From Rhizobium sp. CC-YZS058 (lineage in GTDB: Bacteria; Pseudomonadota; Alphaproteobacteria; Rhizobiales; Rhizobiaceae), in assembly GCF_034720595.1 (NCBI RefSeq), contig NZ_JAYESJ010000001.1, positions 3,312,001-3,376,000 on the forward strand: 64,000 bases of DNA. The letters are read 5' to 3'. The translations under genes and the position numbers were made by a program. This document shows positions 8,264 through 15,845 of the stretch, piece after piece. How positions within the stretch are numbered: position 1 is the first letter of the stretch; each line of letters starts with the position of its first letter. The notes beneath the pieces are model-generated. The model was given only the letters and a program-made list of their open reading frames with translations, ran no database searches and was not told the origin of the DNA.

Positions 8264-9474
8264 CAGGCAGCCTTTCTCCCGGCAAATGCTGTTGCGATTT
8301 CGGACGGAGAGACGAGTGCCTGGCCGACGAAATGATAGAGATCGGCTGGCGTCACCACGGTTGGAATGACTTCGTCGACATAGAGCGTGGTCTTGTCCAT
8401 GCCCTGGAAGACGCTCCCGACCCGCACCTCCTTGTATCTCGGCTTGAAGAACTTGAGGAAGCGGCCACCCTTCCACTGGCTCAGCGCCTGCCTGTATCCG
8501 GCGACCATCAGATCGAAGGCATAGCGGGACTTCGCATTGCCGCAGTCGATTCCGCAGGCTTCGGCAAAGTTCCGCTCCCAGCCGGCAGGACGCGTATAGC
8601 CGAAGGTGACGCAGAACCATTGCTGAACCTGCGCAACTGCGGCGGTCACGCCGAGAATGCAACCGAACGGGAAATCCTTCATGTACGGATCTTCATCCAT
8701 GTTCCGGCCGAGCTCGGCCATGATCTGCGCATGCCGACGCTTGAGCTCGTCGGGGTTGCCGATCGTCCCGGAATTGCTAGCGAAGCAGGCTCCGAGCACG
8801 GAGAACGGTCTCTCGCAGTAGAAGAACCGCTTGGCATTGACCAGAAGCTTGCAGCTCGTTTCGAAATCGACGGTGAGATGGCCGAAATGCCGGCCACCGA
8901 ACTTCGCCTTGTTCGCATTCATCACCCGACGCGACACGGCGCCATGGTAGATCGAAAAGGGGCAATGCGGGGTTGCATCATGGGTCCGCCAGGAAAAGAA
9001 TTCCTGAAACAGGTGCTCCCGCTTAACCTCCTGAAGCCGGGTTCCGAGCGGGACCGCGACATTGCAGTGGACAAGGCGATTGTCGGGCCAATTGTAGTTC
9101 AGCCGTGCCCAGACCAGAACATCGACATCCTGTTCGGCACGGCAAAGCGTGTCCAGAACGCCTGCCACCTCCGGATCCACATAATCATCATCCCCGATCA
9201 CACAGATGAAGTCGCCTGCGGCGGTGTCGATGCAGCGTTCCCAGTTCGCGTTCATGGGAAGGACGCGGTCGGTGCTGGGGAGATAGGTGACGCGCGGGTC
9301 GCGGCTGATCTCGGTCATGAAGCCGTTCATGATCGAGGGATCGTCGGAATTGTCGGCGAAGATGAACTCGATATCGGTGCGCAGCGAGACGACGAGGCTC
9401 TCGATCGTTTTCTTGAAGGTCTCCTGGCGGTTTCGCGAGGGAACGCAAATGGTCAGGATCGGCGGCGTGCGCAT
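8263..9474 (-). CDS. Glycosyltransferase family 2 (paralogue of the downstream gene)
   Basis: This 403-aa GT-A protein has LTICVPSRNRQETFKKTI at the N-terminus, FIFADNSDDPSIMNGFM, and FICVIGDDDYVDPEV with the DxD-like site. The spacing of PSRNRQ, ADNSDD and GDDDY is nearly the same as in the adjacent gene, which indicates tandem duplication. GGAG lies seven bases upstream of the ATG. It is the first gene of the GT2, GT2, radical SAM operon. It probably adds a sugar to a lipid-linked glycan on the cytoplasmic face; no transmembrane segment is evident. Linkage specificity cannot be read from the sequence. Confidence 0.8.
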   Translation of the reverse strand: MRTPPILTICVPSRNRQETFKKTIESLVVSLRTDIEFIFADNSDDPSIMNGFMTEISRDPRVTYLPSTDRVLPMNANWERCIDTAAGDFICVIGDDDYVDPEVAGVLDTLCRAEQDVDVLVWARLNYNWPDNRLVHCNVAVPLGTRLQEVKREHLFQEFFSWRTHDATPHCPFSIYHGAVSRRVMNANKAKFGGRHFGHLTVDFETSCKLLVNAKRFFYCERPFSVLGACFASNSGTIGNPDELKRRHAQIMAELGRNMDEDPYMKDFPFGCILGVTAAVAQVQQWFCVTFGYTRPAGWERNFAEACGIDCGNAKSRYAFDLMVAGYRQALSQWKGGRFLKFFKPRYKEVRVGSVFQGMDKTTLYVDEVIPTVVTPADLYHFVGQALVSPSEIATAFAGRKAA

Positions 9475-9658
9475 CAGGATTCTCCGTTTCGATCAGGCTA
9501 TCCGCAGCGGCTTTCGCGAGGCTGATCTGGCCAGGCGGTGGTGCGGCTGCGAAAGTCGGTTCGCAGAGGCGAAGAATTGCTCTAGAAGAGCCGCTCGACA
9601 GGAGCCGGCCGGCCTCCGCCAAACGCCGGCGCCGTGAACGATGAGGAACGGAAGACCT

Positions 9659-9982
9659 ATGAAAAAGGCTGCAGACTGCCGGTCGATGGAGGAGCTGCGC
9701 GTGGAGATCGACCGGATCGATCTCAGCCTGATGCAGCTTCTCGCCGAGCGCTGGAGCTTCATCAATCGGGCGGCCGAGATCAAGGCCGATGCCGGCCTGC
9801 CCGCCGATATTCCCTCGCGCGTCGACGAGGTGCGGGCCAATGTGCGCGCCCATGCCGAGGCGCTGGGGCTCGATCCGCTGTTCTACGATCGGCTGTGGTC
9901 GCAGCTGATCCGCCACAGCATCGATTTCGAGGACGAGGTGCTTTCGCCCGGGCGCGACGCGAACGGAGCGCCCGGGGCCTGA
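9659..9982 (+). CDS. Chorismate mutase, AroQ class
   Basis: This 107-aa all-helical protein resembles the AroQ chorismate mutase domain: MEELRVEIDRIDLSLMQLLAERWSFINRAAEIKA, then RVDEVRANVRAHAEALGLD and FYDRLWSQLIRHSIDFED. The order R, D, R/K, E, Q/I of the family active site fits. It would convert chorismate to prephenate for phenylalanine and tyrosine synthesis. The start at 9659 is preferred because GGAAG lies five bases upstream; an ATG at 9641 lacks a ribosome-binding site. The gene is divergent from the GT2 operon, convergent with the small gene at 9990, and has no obvious link with the glycan genes. Confidence 0.8.
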   Translation: MKKAADCRSMEELRVEIDRIDLSLMQLLAERWSFINRAAEIKADAGLPADIPSRVDEVRANVRAHAEALGLDPLFYDRLWSQLIRHSIDFEDEVLSPGRDANGAPGA

Positions 9983-9989
9983 GCAGCAC

Positions 9990-10184
9990 TCAGATCGCCG
10001 GCCGGGCGGCCAGTGCCGCCTCTTCGGCCTTGGCATCGGCGAGCGCCTTTTCGGCGGCGAGCGTATGCCAGCCGAGCCGCTGCAGCGCGAAGGCCACGGC
10101 CGGCGTCGGATCCGGCAGGCAAAGCATATCCTTGTCGTCTGCTGTCTTCGGGGCGCCGAGCCCCGGTGTGCCTTGTCCAATCAC
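9990..10184 (-). CDS. Small hypothetical protein coupled to the RmlC-type gene
   Basis: This is a 64-aa reading frame whose GTG start overlaps the stop of the upstream epimerase gene as GTGA (10181-10184), the same coupling used throughout this locus. The first 20 residues are Gly/Pro/Asp-rich. The rest (AVAFALQRLGWHTLAAEKAL, then an Ala/Glu-rich stretch) should form one or two helices. No signal peptide, membrane segment or known domain is visible. Coupling and the lack of competing genes support it as real, but it is short and I recognise no family. Confidence 0.45.
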   Translation of the reverse strand: MIGQGTPGLGAPKTADDKDMLCLPDPTPAVAFALQRLGWHTLAAEKALADAKAEEAALAARPAI

Positions 10185-10744
10185 AGCGTCAGTCCCGTAA
10201 AGCTGGGGGAGAGGAAGGAGTGCGCGGCGTCGCGCGGCGAAAGATTGACGACCTCGAGCGGCCAGGCGATCGCCAGCGCCGGATCGAGGCTATGCAGCGC
10301 ATGTTCCGCCTCCTGCGCATAGGGCGCGGAGGTGGCATAGACGACCTCAACCTCGTCGGTCAGGGCCTGGAAGCCATGGGCAAAGCCTTCCGGCACCAGC
10401 ATGGAGCGGCCATTCTCGGCCGAAAGTTCGGCGGCGAAGCTTTGAAGAAAGGTGGGAGACCCGTGGCGGATGTCGACCGCGACATCGAGGATCGCCCCTT
10501 CCAGGCAGGACACCAGCTTCTTCTCCGCGTAAGGCGGCGCCTGGTAGTGCAGCCCACGCACCGTGCCGCGCAGGCGCGTGCGGCTTTCATTGATCTGCGC
10601 GACCGGCTGCGTCCAGCCGAAGGGCGCAAAATCCTGTGCGCAGAACACGCGGGAAAAATGCCCGCGTGCATCGCCCAAGCGCCTGCGCGCCAGGAGAAGA
10701 ACGCCGTTGAGCGCGCGCGTCTCGATGGCGAAGCGGTCGCTCAT
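10181..10744 (-). CDS. rfbC: dTDP-4-dehydrorhamnose 3,5-epimerase-like protein (RmlC/RfbC family)
   Basis: This 187-aa cupin-fold protein keeps the RmlC signatures: TRLRGTVRGLHYQ with the catalytic His, EKKLVSCLEGAILDVAVDIR with the substrate-binding Lys, and PEGFAHGFQAL. It should epimerise C3 and/or C5 of a 4-keto-6-deoxyhexose nucleotide. The start (MSDRF, 10744) overlaps the upstream rfbG stop as ATGA. No dTDP-glucose genes (rfbA, rfbB, rfbD) are present; the partners are the CDP-glucose genes rfbF and rfbG. The substrate is therefore more likely a CDP-4-keto-6-deoxyhexose. That is inference from gene order, and the symbol marks the family only. Confidence 0.75.
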   Translation of the reverse strand: MSDRFAIETRALNGVLLLARRRLGDARGHFSRVFCAQDFAPFGWTQPVAQINESRTRLRGTVRGLHYQAPPYAEKKLVSCLEGAILDVAVDIRHGSPTFLQSFAAELSAENGRSMLVPEGFAHGFQALTDEVEVVYATSAPYAQEAEHALHSLDPALAIAWPLEVVNLSPRDAAHSFLSPSFTGLTL

Positions 10745-11820
10745 CCCGCCGCTCTCCACTGCATGTCCCGCCGGCCGGCATGGATGAAGTCGCGGATATC
10801 GGCCAGGCACAGCTCACGCGCAGAGGTGCCGTCATCGAGCTTGCGATACCATTCCATGGTTCGCCGCACGGTTTCCTGCAGCCGCCAGCGCGGATAATAG
10901 CCGAGCTCGCTGCGCGCCTTCCCGCTGTCGAGCACCAGATAGCCGGCCTCGTGTGGGCCCTCGCTTCCGTCCCCCAGCAACACACCGCCGCGGCCGAAAT
11001 AGCGCTCCGCCATCGTCAGCACGGCGCCGACGGAGGCGGCCTCGCCATGGTCCGGACCGAAATTGAAAGCCTCCAGCCCCTCGGGCGCGTGCCAGAGGCG
11101 CTGGGCAAGGCCGAGATAGCCGCCGAGCGGCTCCAGCACGTGCTGCCAGGGGCGCACGGCGCGCGGCCGGCGCACATGCAGCGTCGCACCCGCCTGCCAG
11201 GCGCGCACCGCATCGGGGATCAGCCGGTCTTCCGCCCAGTCGCCGCCGCCGATGACATTGCCGGCCCGCGCCGTGGCAAGCCCGACGCGCCGTGCCGCGA
11301 AATAGGAGGACCGGTAGGAGGCCGCCACGATCTCCGCGGCCGCCTTGCTGGCCGAATAGGGATCCTCGCCGCCGAGCGGATCGCTCTCCATGAATGCGAG
11401 CCCGGTTTCGGGATTGTGGTAGACCTTGTCGGTGGTCACGACCACGATCGAGCGCACATCCTCGGCGGCGCGCAGCGCATCGAGGAGATTGGCCGTGCCG
11501 AGCACGTTGATGTCGTAGGTTTCGGCGGGATTGCGATAGCCCGCCCGCACCAGTGCCTGCGCCGCCAGGTGGAAGACGATCTGCGGGCGGCTGCGCAGCA
11601 CGTGGTTGAGCACGGCGGTGCGGTCGCGAATGTCGAGAATGCCGGGCCCTTCGCAGGCACCATCCAGCAGGCGGTGCAGCGACGGCTCGGTCTGCGGCGC
11701 CAGCGAAAGGCCGGTGACCTCCGCGCCCAGTTCCTTCAGCCAGAGCGCCAGCCAGCTTCCCTTGAAGCCGGTGTGCCCCGTCACGAGAACACGTTTGCCG
11801 TACCAGAAATTCGCTGTCAT
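10741..11820 (-). CDS. rfbG: CDP-glucose 4,6-dehydratase
   Basis: This 359-aa extended SDR has VLVTGHTGFKGSWLALWL, the signature of RfbG-type dehydratases, IVFHLAAQALVRAGY, the active-site region VVVTTDKVYHN, and DPYSASKAAAE with YxxxK. It removes water from CDP-glucose to give CDP-4-keto-6-deoxyglucose, the first committed step to CDP-deoxyhexoses. The ATG at 11820 follows the rfbF stop by two bases; an upstream in-frame TTG would overlap rfbF and is less likely. It sits between rfbF and the RmlC-type gene in one minus-strand operon. Confidence 0.9.
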   Translation of the reverse strand: MTANFWYGKRVLVTGHTGFKGSWLALWLKELGAEVTGLSLAPQTEPSLHRLLDGACEGPGILDIRDRTAVLNHVLRSRPQIVFHLAAQALVRAGYRNPAETYDINVLGTANLLDALRAAEDVRSIVVVTTDKVYHNPETGLAFMESDPLGGEDPYSASKAAAEIVAASYRSSYFAARRVGLATARAGNVIGGGDWAEDRLIPDAVRAWQAGATLHVRRPRAVRPWQHVLEPLGGYLGLAQRLWHAPEGLEAFNFGPDHGEAASVGAVLTMAERYFGRGGVLLGDGSEGPHEAGYLVLDSGKARSELGYYPRWRLQETVRRTMEWYRKLDDGTSARELCLADIRDFIHAGRRDMQWRAAG

Positions 11821-11822
11821 GC

Positions 11823-12593
11823 TTACCAGACCTTCCAAGGCGGAGCGCCGCTTTGCCAGAGGCTTTCGAGATGGTTCTTGTCGCGCAGGGTATCCATCGG
11901 CTGCCAGAACCCTTCGTGGAGAAAGGCGCGCAGCTCGCCCGATGCCGCAAGCCCCGTCAGCGGCTCGCCCTCCCAGCTCACATGATCGCCGTCGATGCGG
12001 TCGATGCAGCGCGGCGAGAGCACGAAGAAGCCGCCATTGATGAAGCCACCCTCGCCTTCCGGCTTCTCGATGAAGCCCCGCACCTCGGTTCCTTCAAGCT
12101 GCAGCGCGCCATAGCGCGCCGGCGGGCGCACGGCGGAAACCGTGGCCAGCCTGCCGTGGCTGCGGTGAAAGGCGATGGTGGCGCCGATATCGATGCTGCT
12201 GACGCCATCGCCATAGGTGAAGCAGAAGGCTTCATCCTCATCCAGATAGCGCGCGACCCGCTTCAGCCGACCGCCGGTCATGGAGCTCTCGCCGGTATCG
12301 ACCAGCGTCACCCGCCAGTTCTCGGCGCTCTGGCGATGGAACTCGACGCTGTTGCGGGCAAGGTCGAAGGTGATATCCGACATGTGCAGCCCGTAATTGG
12401 CGAAGTATTCCTTGATCACATAGCCCTTGAAGCCGCAGCAGATGATGAAGTCGCGGATGCCGTGGGCATAATACATCTTCATGATATGCCAGAGGATCGG
12501 CCGTCCGCCGATTTCGATCATCGGCTTGGGCCGCAGATGCGTTTCCTCGGCAATGCGCGAACCGAGCCCGCCGGCAAGGATGACCGCCTTCAT
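11823..12593 (-). CDS. rfbF: Glucose-1-phosphate cytidylyltransferase
   Basis: This 256-aa nucleotidyltransferase starts [19 protein letters not shown] followed by [11 protein letters not shown], the classic sugar-1-phosphate cytidylyltransferase motif. [19 protein letters not shown] and [14 protein letters not shown] are diagnostic of RfbF/DdhA. It makes CDP-glucose from CTP and glucose-1-phosphate and feeds rfbG directly downstream (2-base gap). It appears to be the first gene of the rfbF, rfbG, rfbC-like, 64-aa operon. The 176-base gap upstream, before galE's stop, probably holds the promoter, but I could not fit a convincing -10 element there. Confidence 0.92.
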   Translation of the reverse strand: MKAVILAGGLGSRIAEETHLRPKPMIEIGGRPILWHIMKMYYAHGIRDFIICCGFKGYVIKEYFANYGLHMSDITFDLARNSVEFHRQSAENWRVTLVDTGESSMTGGRLKRVARYLDEDEAFCFTYGDGVSSIDIGATIAFHRSHGRLATVSAVRPPARYGALQLEGTEVRGFIEKPEGEGGFINGGFFVLSPRCIDRIDGDHVSWEGEPLTGLAASGELRAFLHEGFWQPMDTLRDKNHLESLWQSGAPPWKVW

Positions 12594-12769
12594 GCCACAC
12601 GTCCTTCCGCCCGGCGCCCTTCGGGGCGCCTGTTAAGGCAGTGGGTGCGTGGCAGGGCAATGACAGGCATCGGCGTCCAGAGGTCCTGAGAAGGCTCATC
12701 GTGGACGTGACCTTAAGCGCCGAAGCTGTTGTCAAACTGGCGTGAAACCGCCTGTTTCAGCCGCGGCTT

Positions 12770-13765
12770 TCAATCGACGGCGTTGCGCCGCGACAGGCGG
12801 TCTTCCCAGTCGAGCGCGCTGCGGACGATGCGCTCCAGATCGTCGAATTCCGGCTCCCAGCCAAGTTCCTGGCGGGCGAGCGCCGGATTGGCGACGATCA
12901 TGGCCGGATCGCCGGCCCGCCGGCCCGCGAAGGTGACCGGAAACTCGGCCCCATGCACCTTCTTCACCGTGTCGAGCACTTCGAGCACCGAGAAGCCATG
13001 GCCATAGCCGCAATTGGCCGCAAGCGAGCCGCCCCCGGCGCGCATGCGCTGCAGGGCTTTGAGATGCGCCTGCACCAGGTCCCAGACATGAATATAGTCG
13101 CGCACGCAGGTGCCGTCCGGCGTCGGGTAATCGGTTCCGAACACGCTCATCGACGGCCGCTTGCCGAGCGCGGTGGCGCAGGCGACCTTGATCAGATGGG
13201 TGGCAAGCGCAGACGACTGGCCGGAGCGCCCTTTCGGATCGGCGCCGGCCACGTTGAAGTAGCGCAGCGCCGTATAGGTGAAGGGATGGGCAGCTGCCGT
13301 GTCGCGCAGCATGATCTCGGTCATCAGCTTGGACGAGCCATAGGGGGATTCCGGGCGCAGCGGCACGGTTTCCGTTACCGGTTCGAGCACATCCGGCGTG
13401 CCGTAGACGGCCGCGGTGGAGGAGAAGACGAAATAGGGCACGCCGGCCTTGACCGCGCTCTCGATCAGGCTGCGCGATTTGACCGTGTTGTTCTCGTAAT
13501 AGCCGAGCGGATCGGCAACCGAGTCCGGCACGACGATCGAGCCGGCGAAGTGGATGATGGCGTCGATGCTGTTTTCGGCGAAGATGGTCGCCATCAGCGA
13601 TTGGTCGGCAATGTCGCCCTCGTAGAAGCGCGCTTCGGGTGCTATCGCCCAGCGGAAGCCTGTGGACAGGCGGTCGATCACCACCACGTCTTCGTTGGCA
13701 TCGAGAAGAGCCCAGACCATGTGGCTGCCGATATATCCACCGCCGCCCGTGACCAATACCGCCAT
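12770..13765 (-). CDS. galE: UDP-glucose 4-epimerase
   Basis: This 331-aa extended SDR has MAVLVTGGGGYIGSHMVWAL for NAD binding, VFSSTAAVYGTPD for the catalytic Ser/Thr, and ESPYGSSKLMTE for YxxxK. TALRYFNVAGADP is the GalE-specific motif. It interconverts UDP-glucose and UDP-galactose and is called ExoB in rhizobia when it supplies exopolysaccharide. An AAGGGA ribosome-binding site lies about eight bases before the ATG. It lies just upstream of rfbF on the same strand and probably supplies UDP-galactose to surface glycans. Confidence 0.9.
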   Translation of the reverse strand: MAVLVTGGGGYIGSHMVWALLDANEDVVVIDRLSTGFRWAIAPEARFYEGDIADQSLMATIFAENSIDAIIHFAGSIVVPDSVADPLGYYENNTVKSRSLIESAVKAGVPYFVFSSTAAVYGTPDVLEPVTETVPLRPESPYGSSKLMTEIMLRDTAAAHPFTYTALRYFNVAGADPKGRSGQSSALATHLIKVACATALGKRPSMSVFGTDYPTPDGTCVRDYIHVWDLVQAHLKALQRMRAGGGSLAANCGYGHGFSVLEVLDTVKKVHGAEFPVTFAGRRAGDPAMIVANPALARQELGWEPEFDDLERIVRSALDWEDRLSRRNAVD

Positions 13766-13850
13766 TATCCAATCCCTTGTTGCTCAAATGTGCGGGGATA
13801 AAACGCGGTTTTGCCGCACTGCACAAGTCCCCTTCAAACAGGCGTCCCGC

Positions 13851-15041
13851 TCAGAGCTTGGCGATATAGTCCGCCAGGCGGCCTGCCGCTTCGCGCACCT
13901 TCAGCGGATCGCGCAGGAAGCAGGCCCGCAGGAAGGCGGAGCCACCCTCGCCAAAGGCGGTGCCGGGCGCCAGTCCCACGAGGGTCCGGTCGACGATCTC
14001 AAGCGCCGCCTGCCGGGAATCGCTGACCCCGTCGATCTTGAGGAAGGCATAGATCGCGCCGTCCGGACGCAGCGTGTCCACCCGGTTGGTGGCGATCAGC
14101 GCGTCGCAGAGGATGTCGCGCGACTGGGCGGCGCGCTCAACGTTGGCCCTGAGGAAGGCGTCCCCCTCGTCGAGCGCGGCGACGGCGCCGGCCTGGATAA
14201 AGGCGGCGACGCCGGAGGTGGAGTACTGGATGAGATTTTCGATGACCTGCCCCAGCGCGGCGGGTGCCACGATCCAGCCGACGCGCCAGCCGGTCATCGA
14301 CCAGTTCTTGGAAAAGGAATTGACGAAGAGGATCTTCTCGTCCTCCTCCATCACGTCGAGGAAGGACGGCGCCCGGGCATCGGCATAGAAATACTGCGCA
14401 TAGATTTCGTCGGAGAGGATCCAGAGGTCGTGCTTGCGGGCGAGCGCCAGCAGCGCGTTGAGATCGTCCTTCGTCGCCGTCCAGCCGGTGGGGTTCGAGG
14501 GCGTATTGACGAACAGCACCCTCGTTTTCGGCGTGATGGCGGCCTCGAGCCGATCGAAATCCAATTGCCAGCGGCCGTTTTCGAAGGAAAGCGGCACCGC
14601 GACGGGGACCGCGCCGGAAACGGCGGCGGACGCGGCAATATTGGGCCAGGCGGGGGTAAGATAGATCACCTCGTCGCCGGGCGAGGTCAGCGCTTCGACG
14701 GCAATCTTGATCGCCTGCATGCCGGACCCGGTCACATAGAACCGATCGACGGACAGCGCCGCATCGAAATGGCGGGCATAGTAGCGCGACAGCGCTTCGC
14801 GCAGCGCCGGAATGCCGCGCTGCCAGGTGTAGAAGGTTTCGCCATCGGAAAGGGACTGGCGGGCGACGCGGGAGATGAAGTCCGGGGTCGGCAGGTCCCC
14901 CTCACCCACCCACATCGGAATGAGCCCCTCCCGCCCGCGGGCATAGTTGAACACCTCGACGATGCCGCTTTCCGGCGCCTCCAGCGCACGGCGGCTGACG
15001 GCGGCAAGCGGGCGGGCAAGGCTGGACACGGACATTTCCAC
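13851..15041 (-). CDS. PLP-dependent class I/II aminotransferase
   Basis: This 396-aa fold-type I aminotransferase has FVNTPSNPTGWT for the cofactor-ring Asn, ILSDEIYAQYFY for the Asp/Tyr pair, SFSKNWSMTGWRVGW with Lys245 as the PLP Schiff-base residue, and FLRACFLRDP with the substrate-carboxylate Arg. The GTG at 15041 has GGAG eight bases upstream; an ATG six bases later is an alternative. Rhizobial homologues are usually annotated as pyridoxal-phosphate aminotransferases of broad or aromatic/aspartate specificity. No neighbour fixes the substrate. It is not ATGA-coupled to the glycan genes, so I treat it as separate metabolism. Confidence 0.85.
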   Translation of the reverse strand: MEMSVSSLARPLAAVSRRALEAPESGIVEVFNYARGREGLIPMWVGEGDLPTPDFISRVARQSLSDGETFYTWQRGIPALREALSRYYARHFDAALSVDRFYVTGSGMQAIKIAVEALTSPGDEVIYLTPAWPNIAASAAVSGAVPVAVPLSFENGRWQLDFDRLEAAITPKTRVLFVNTPSNPTGWTATKDDLNALLALARKHDLWILSDEIYAQYFYADARAPSFLDVMEEDEKILFVNSFSKNWSMTGWRVGWIVAPAALGQVIENLIQYSTSGVAAFIQAGAVAALDEGDAFLRANVERAAQSRDILCDALIATNRVDTLRPDGAIYAFLKIDGVSDSRQAALEIVDRTLVGLAPGTAFGEGGSAFLRACFLRDPLKVREAAGRLADYIAKL

Positions 15042-15178
15042 GGCGGGGTCTCCACGGCAAACCGGCCGGGGAGACCCGGCCGGTGAGTGATCATGCCTGC
15101 CTTCTATCCGCTTCGCGGGCGGAGTTCACGCGACAAGTGCTGACGCGTCGATCAGCTCCGCTGATGAATGGAGCCGCG

Positions 15179-15616
15179 TCAGACGCGCTGGGTGCGCAGG
15201 AGATCGCGGATCTCCGTCAGCAGCAGCACGTCGGCCGGCGGCGGAGCCGCTTCCGGCTTACCTTGCGCCTTGTCCCGCTCCACCGAGGCGCGCAGCCGGT
15301 TCACGGCCTTGACCATGAGGAAAATGATCCAGGCAAGGATGACGAAGTTGATCGCGACGGTGACGAAATTGCCGTAGGCGAAGATGGCGCCCTGCTTGCG
15401 GGCTTCGGCCAGTGTCGTGGCGGTGACATTGCCGGTCAGAGCGATGAAATAATTGGAAAAATCGAACCCGCCGCCGGTGAGCGCGCCCACGACCGGCATG
15501 ACGAGATCGTTGACGACGGAATCGACGATCTTGCTGAAGGCCGCGCCGATGATCACGCCGACGGCGAGATCCATGACATTGCCCCTGGCGATAAATTGCT
15601 TGAACTCGTTCAACAT
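15179..15616 (-). CDS. mscL: Large-conductance mechanosensitive channel
   Basis: This 145-aa protein matches MscL in length and order. [31 protein letters not shown] contains the amphipathic N-helix and pore-lining TM1. The Gly/Asn-rich periplasmic loop follows, then TM2 ([25 protein letters not shown]) and a cytoplasmic helix ([13 protein letters not shown]). It opens under membrane tension to release solutes on hypo-osmotic shock. The C-terminal linker has the usual Ala/Pro-rich stretch before the last helix. It appears to be a single-gene unit. Confidence 0.95.
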   Translation of the reverse strand: MLNEFKQFIARGNVMDLAVGVIIGAAFSKIVDSVVNDLVMPVVGALTGGGFDFSNYFIALTGNVTATTLAEARKQGAIFAYGNFVTVAINFVILAWIIFLMVKAVNRLRASVERDKAQGKPEAAPPPADVLLLTEIRDLLRTQRV

Positions 15617-15845
15617 GCTCCCACTCTCCTGGCGAAATCCACTGTCCCCGGATGGGACGCGCCCGTGTGCGCCCCTGCGTTGAATTTAGCCTGCTGCGCA
15701 CGAAAGGGAAGCGTTACGTAGGCATGACTGTAAGAAGTTGCGGTCGCTGCCGGCCCCGTCTTCGACTTAAGACGCAGCCCGCCGCCAATGTTCAAGGCGG
15801 CCGGCATCCCCTATGGTAAGGGGGCTCTTGCAATGGAGATGGGGC

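Noticed and set aside
12701..12740. TTGACA on the minus strand upstream of rfbF as a promoter
   Set aside because: No acceptable -10 element lies at 16-18 bases, so I do not annotate a promoter there.
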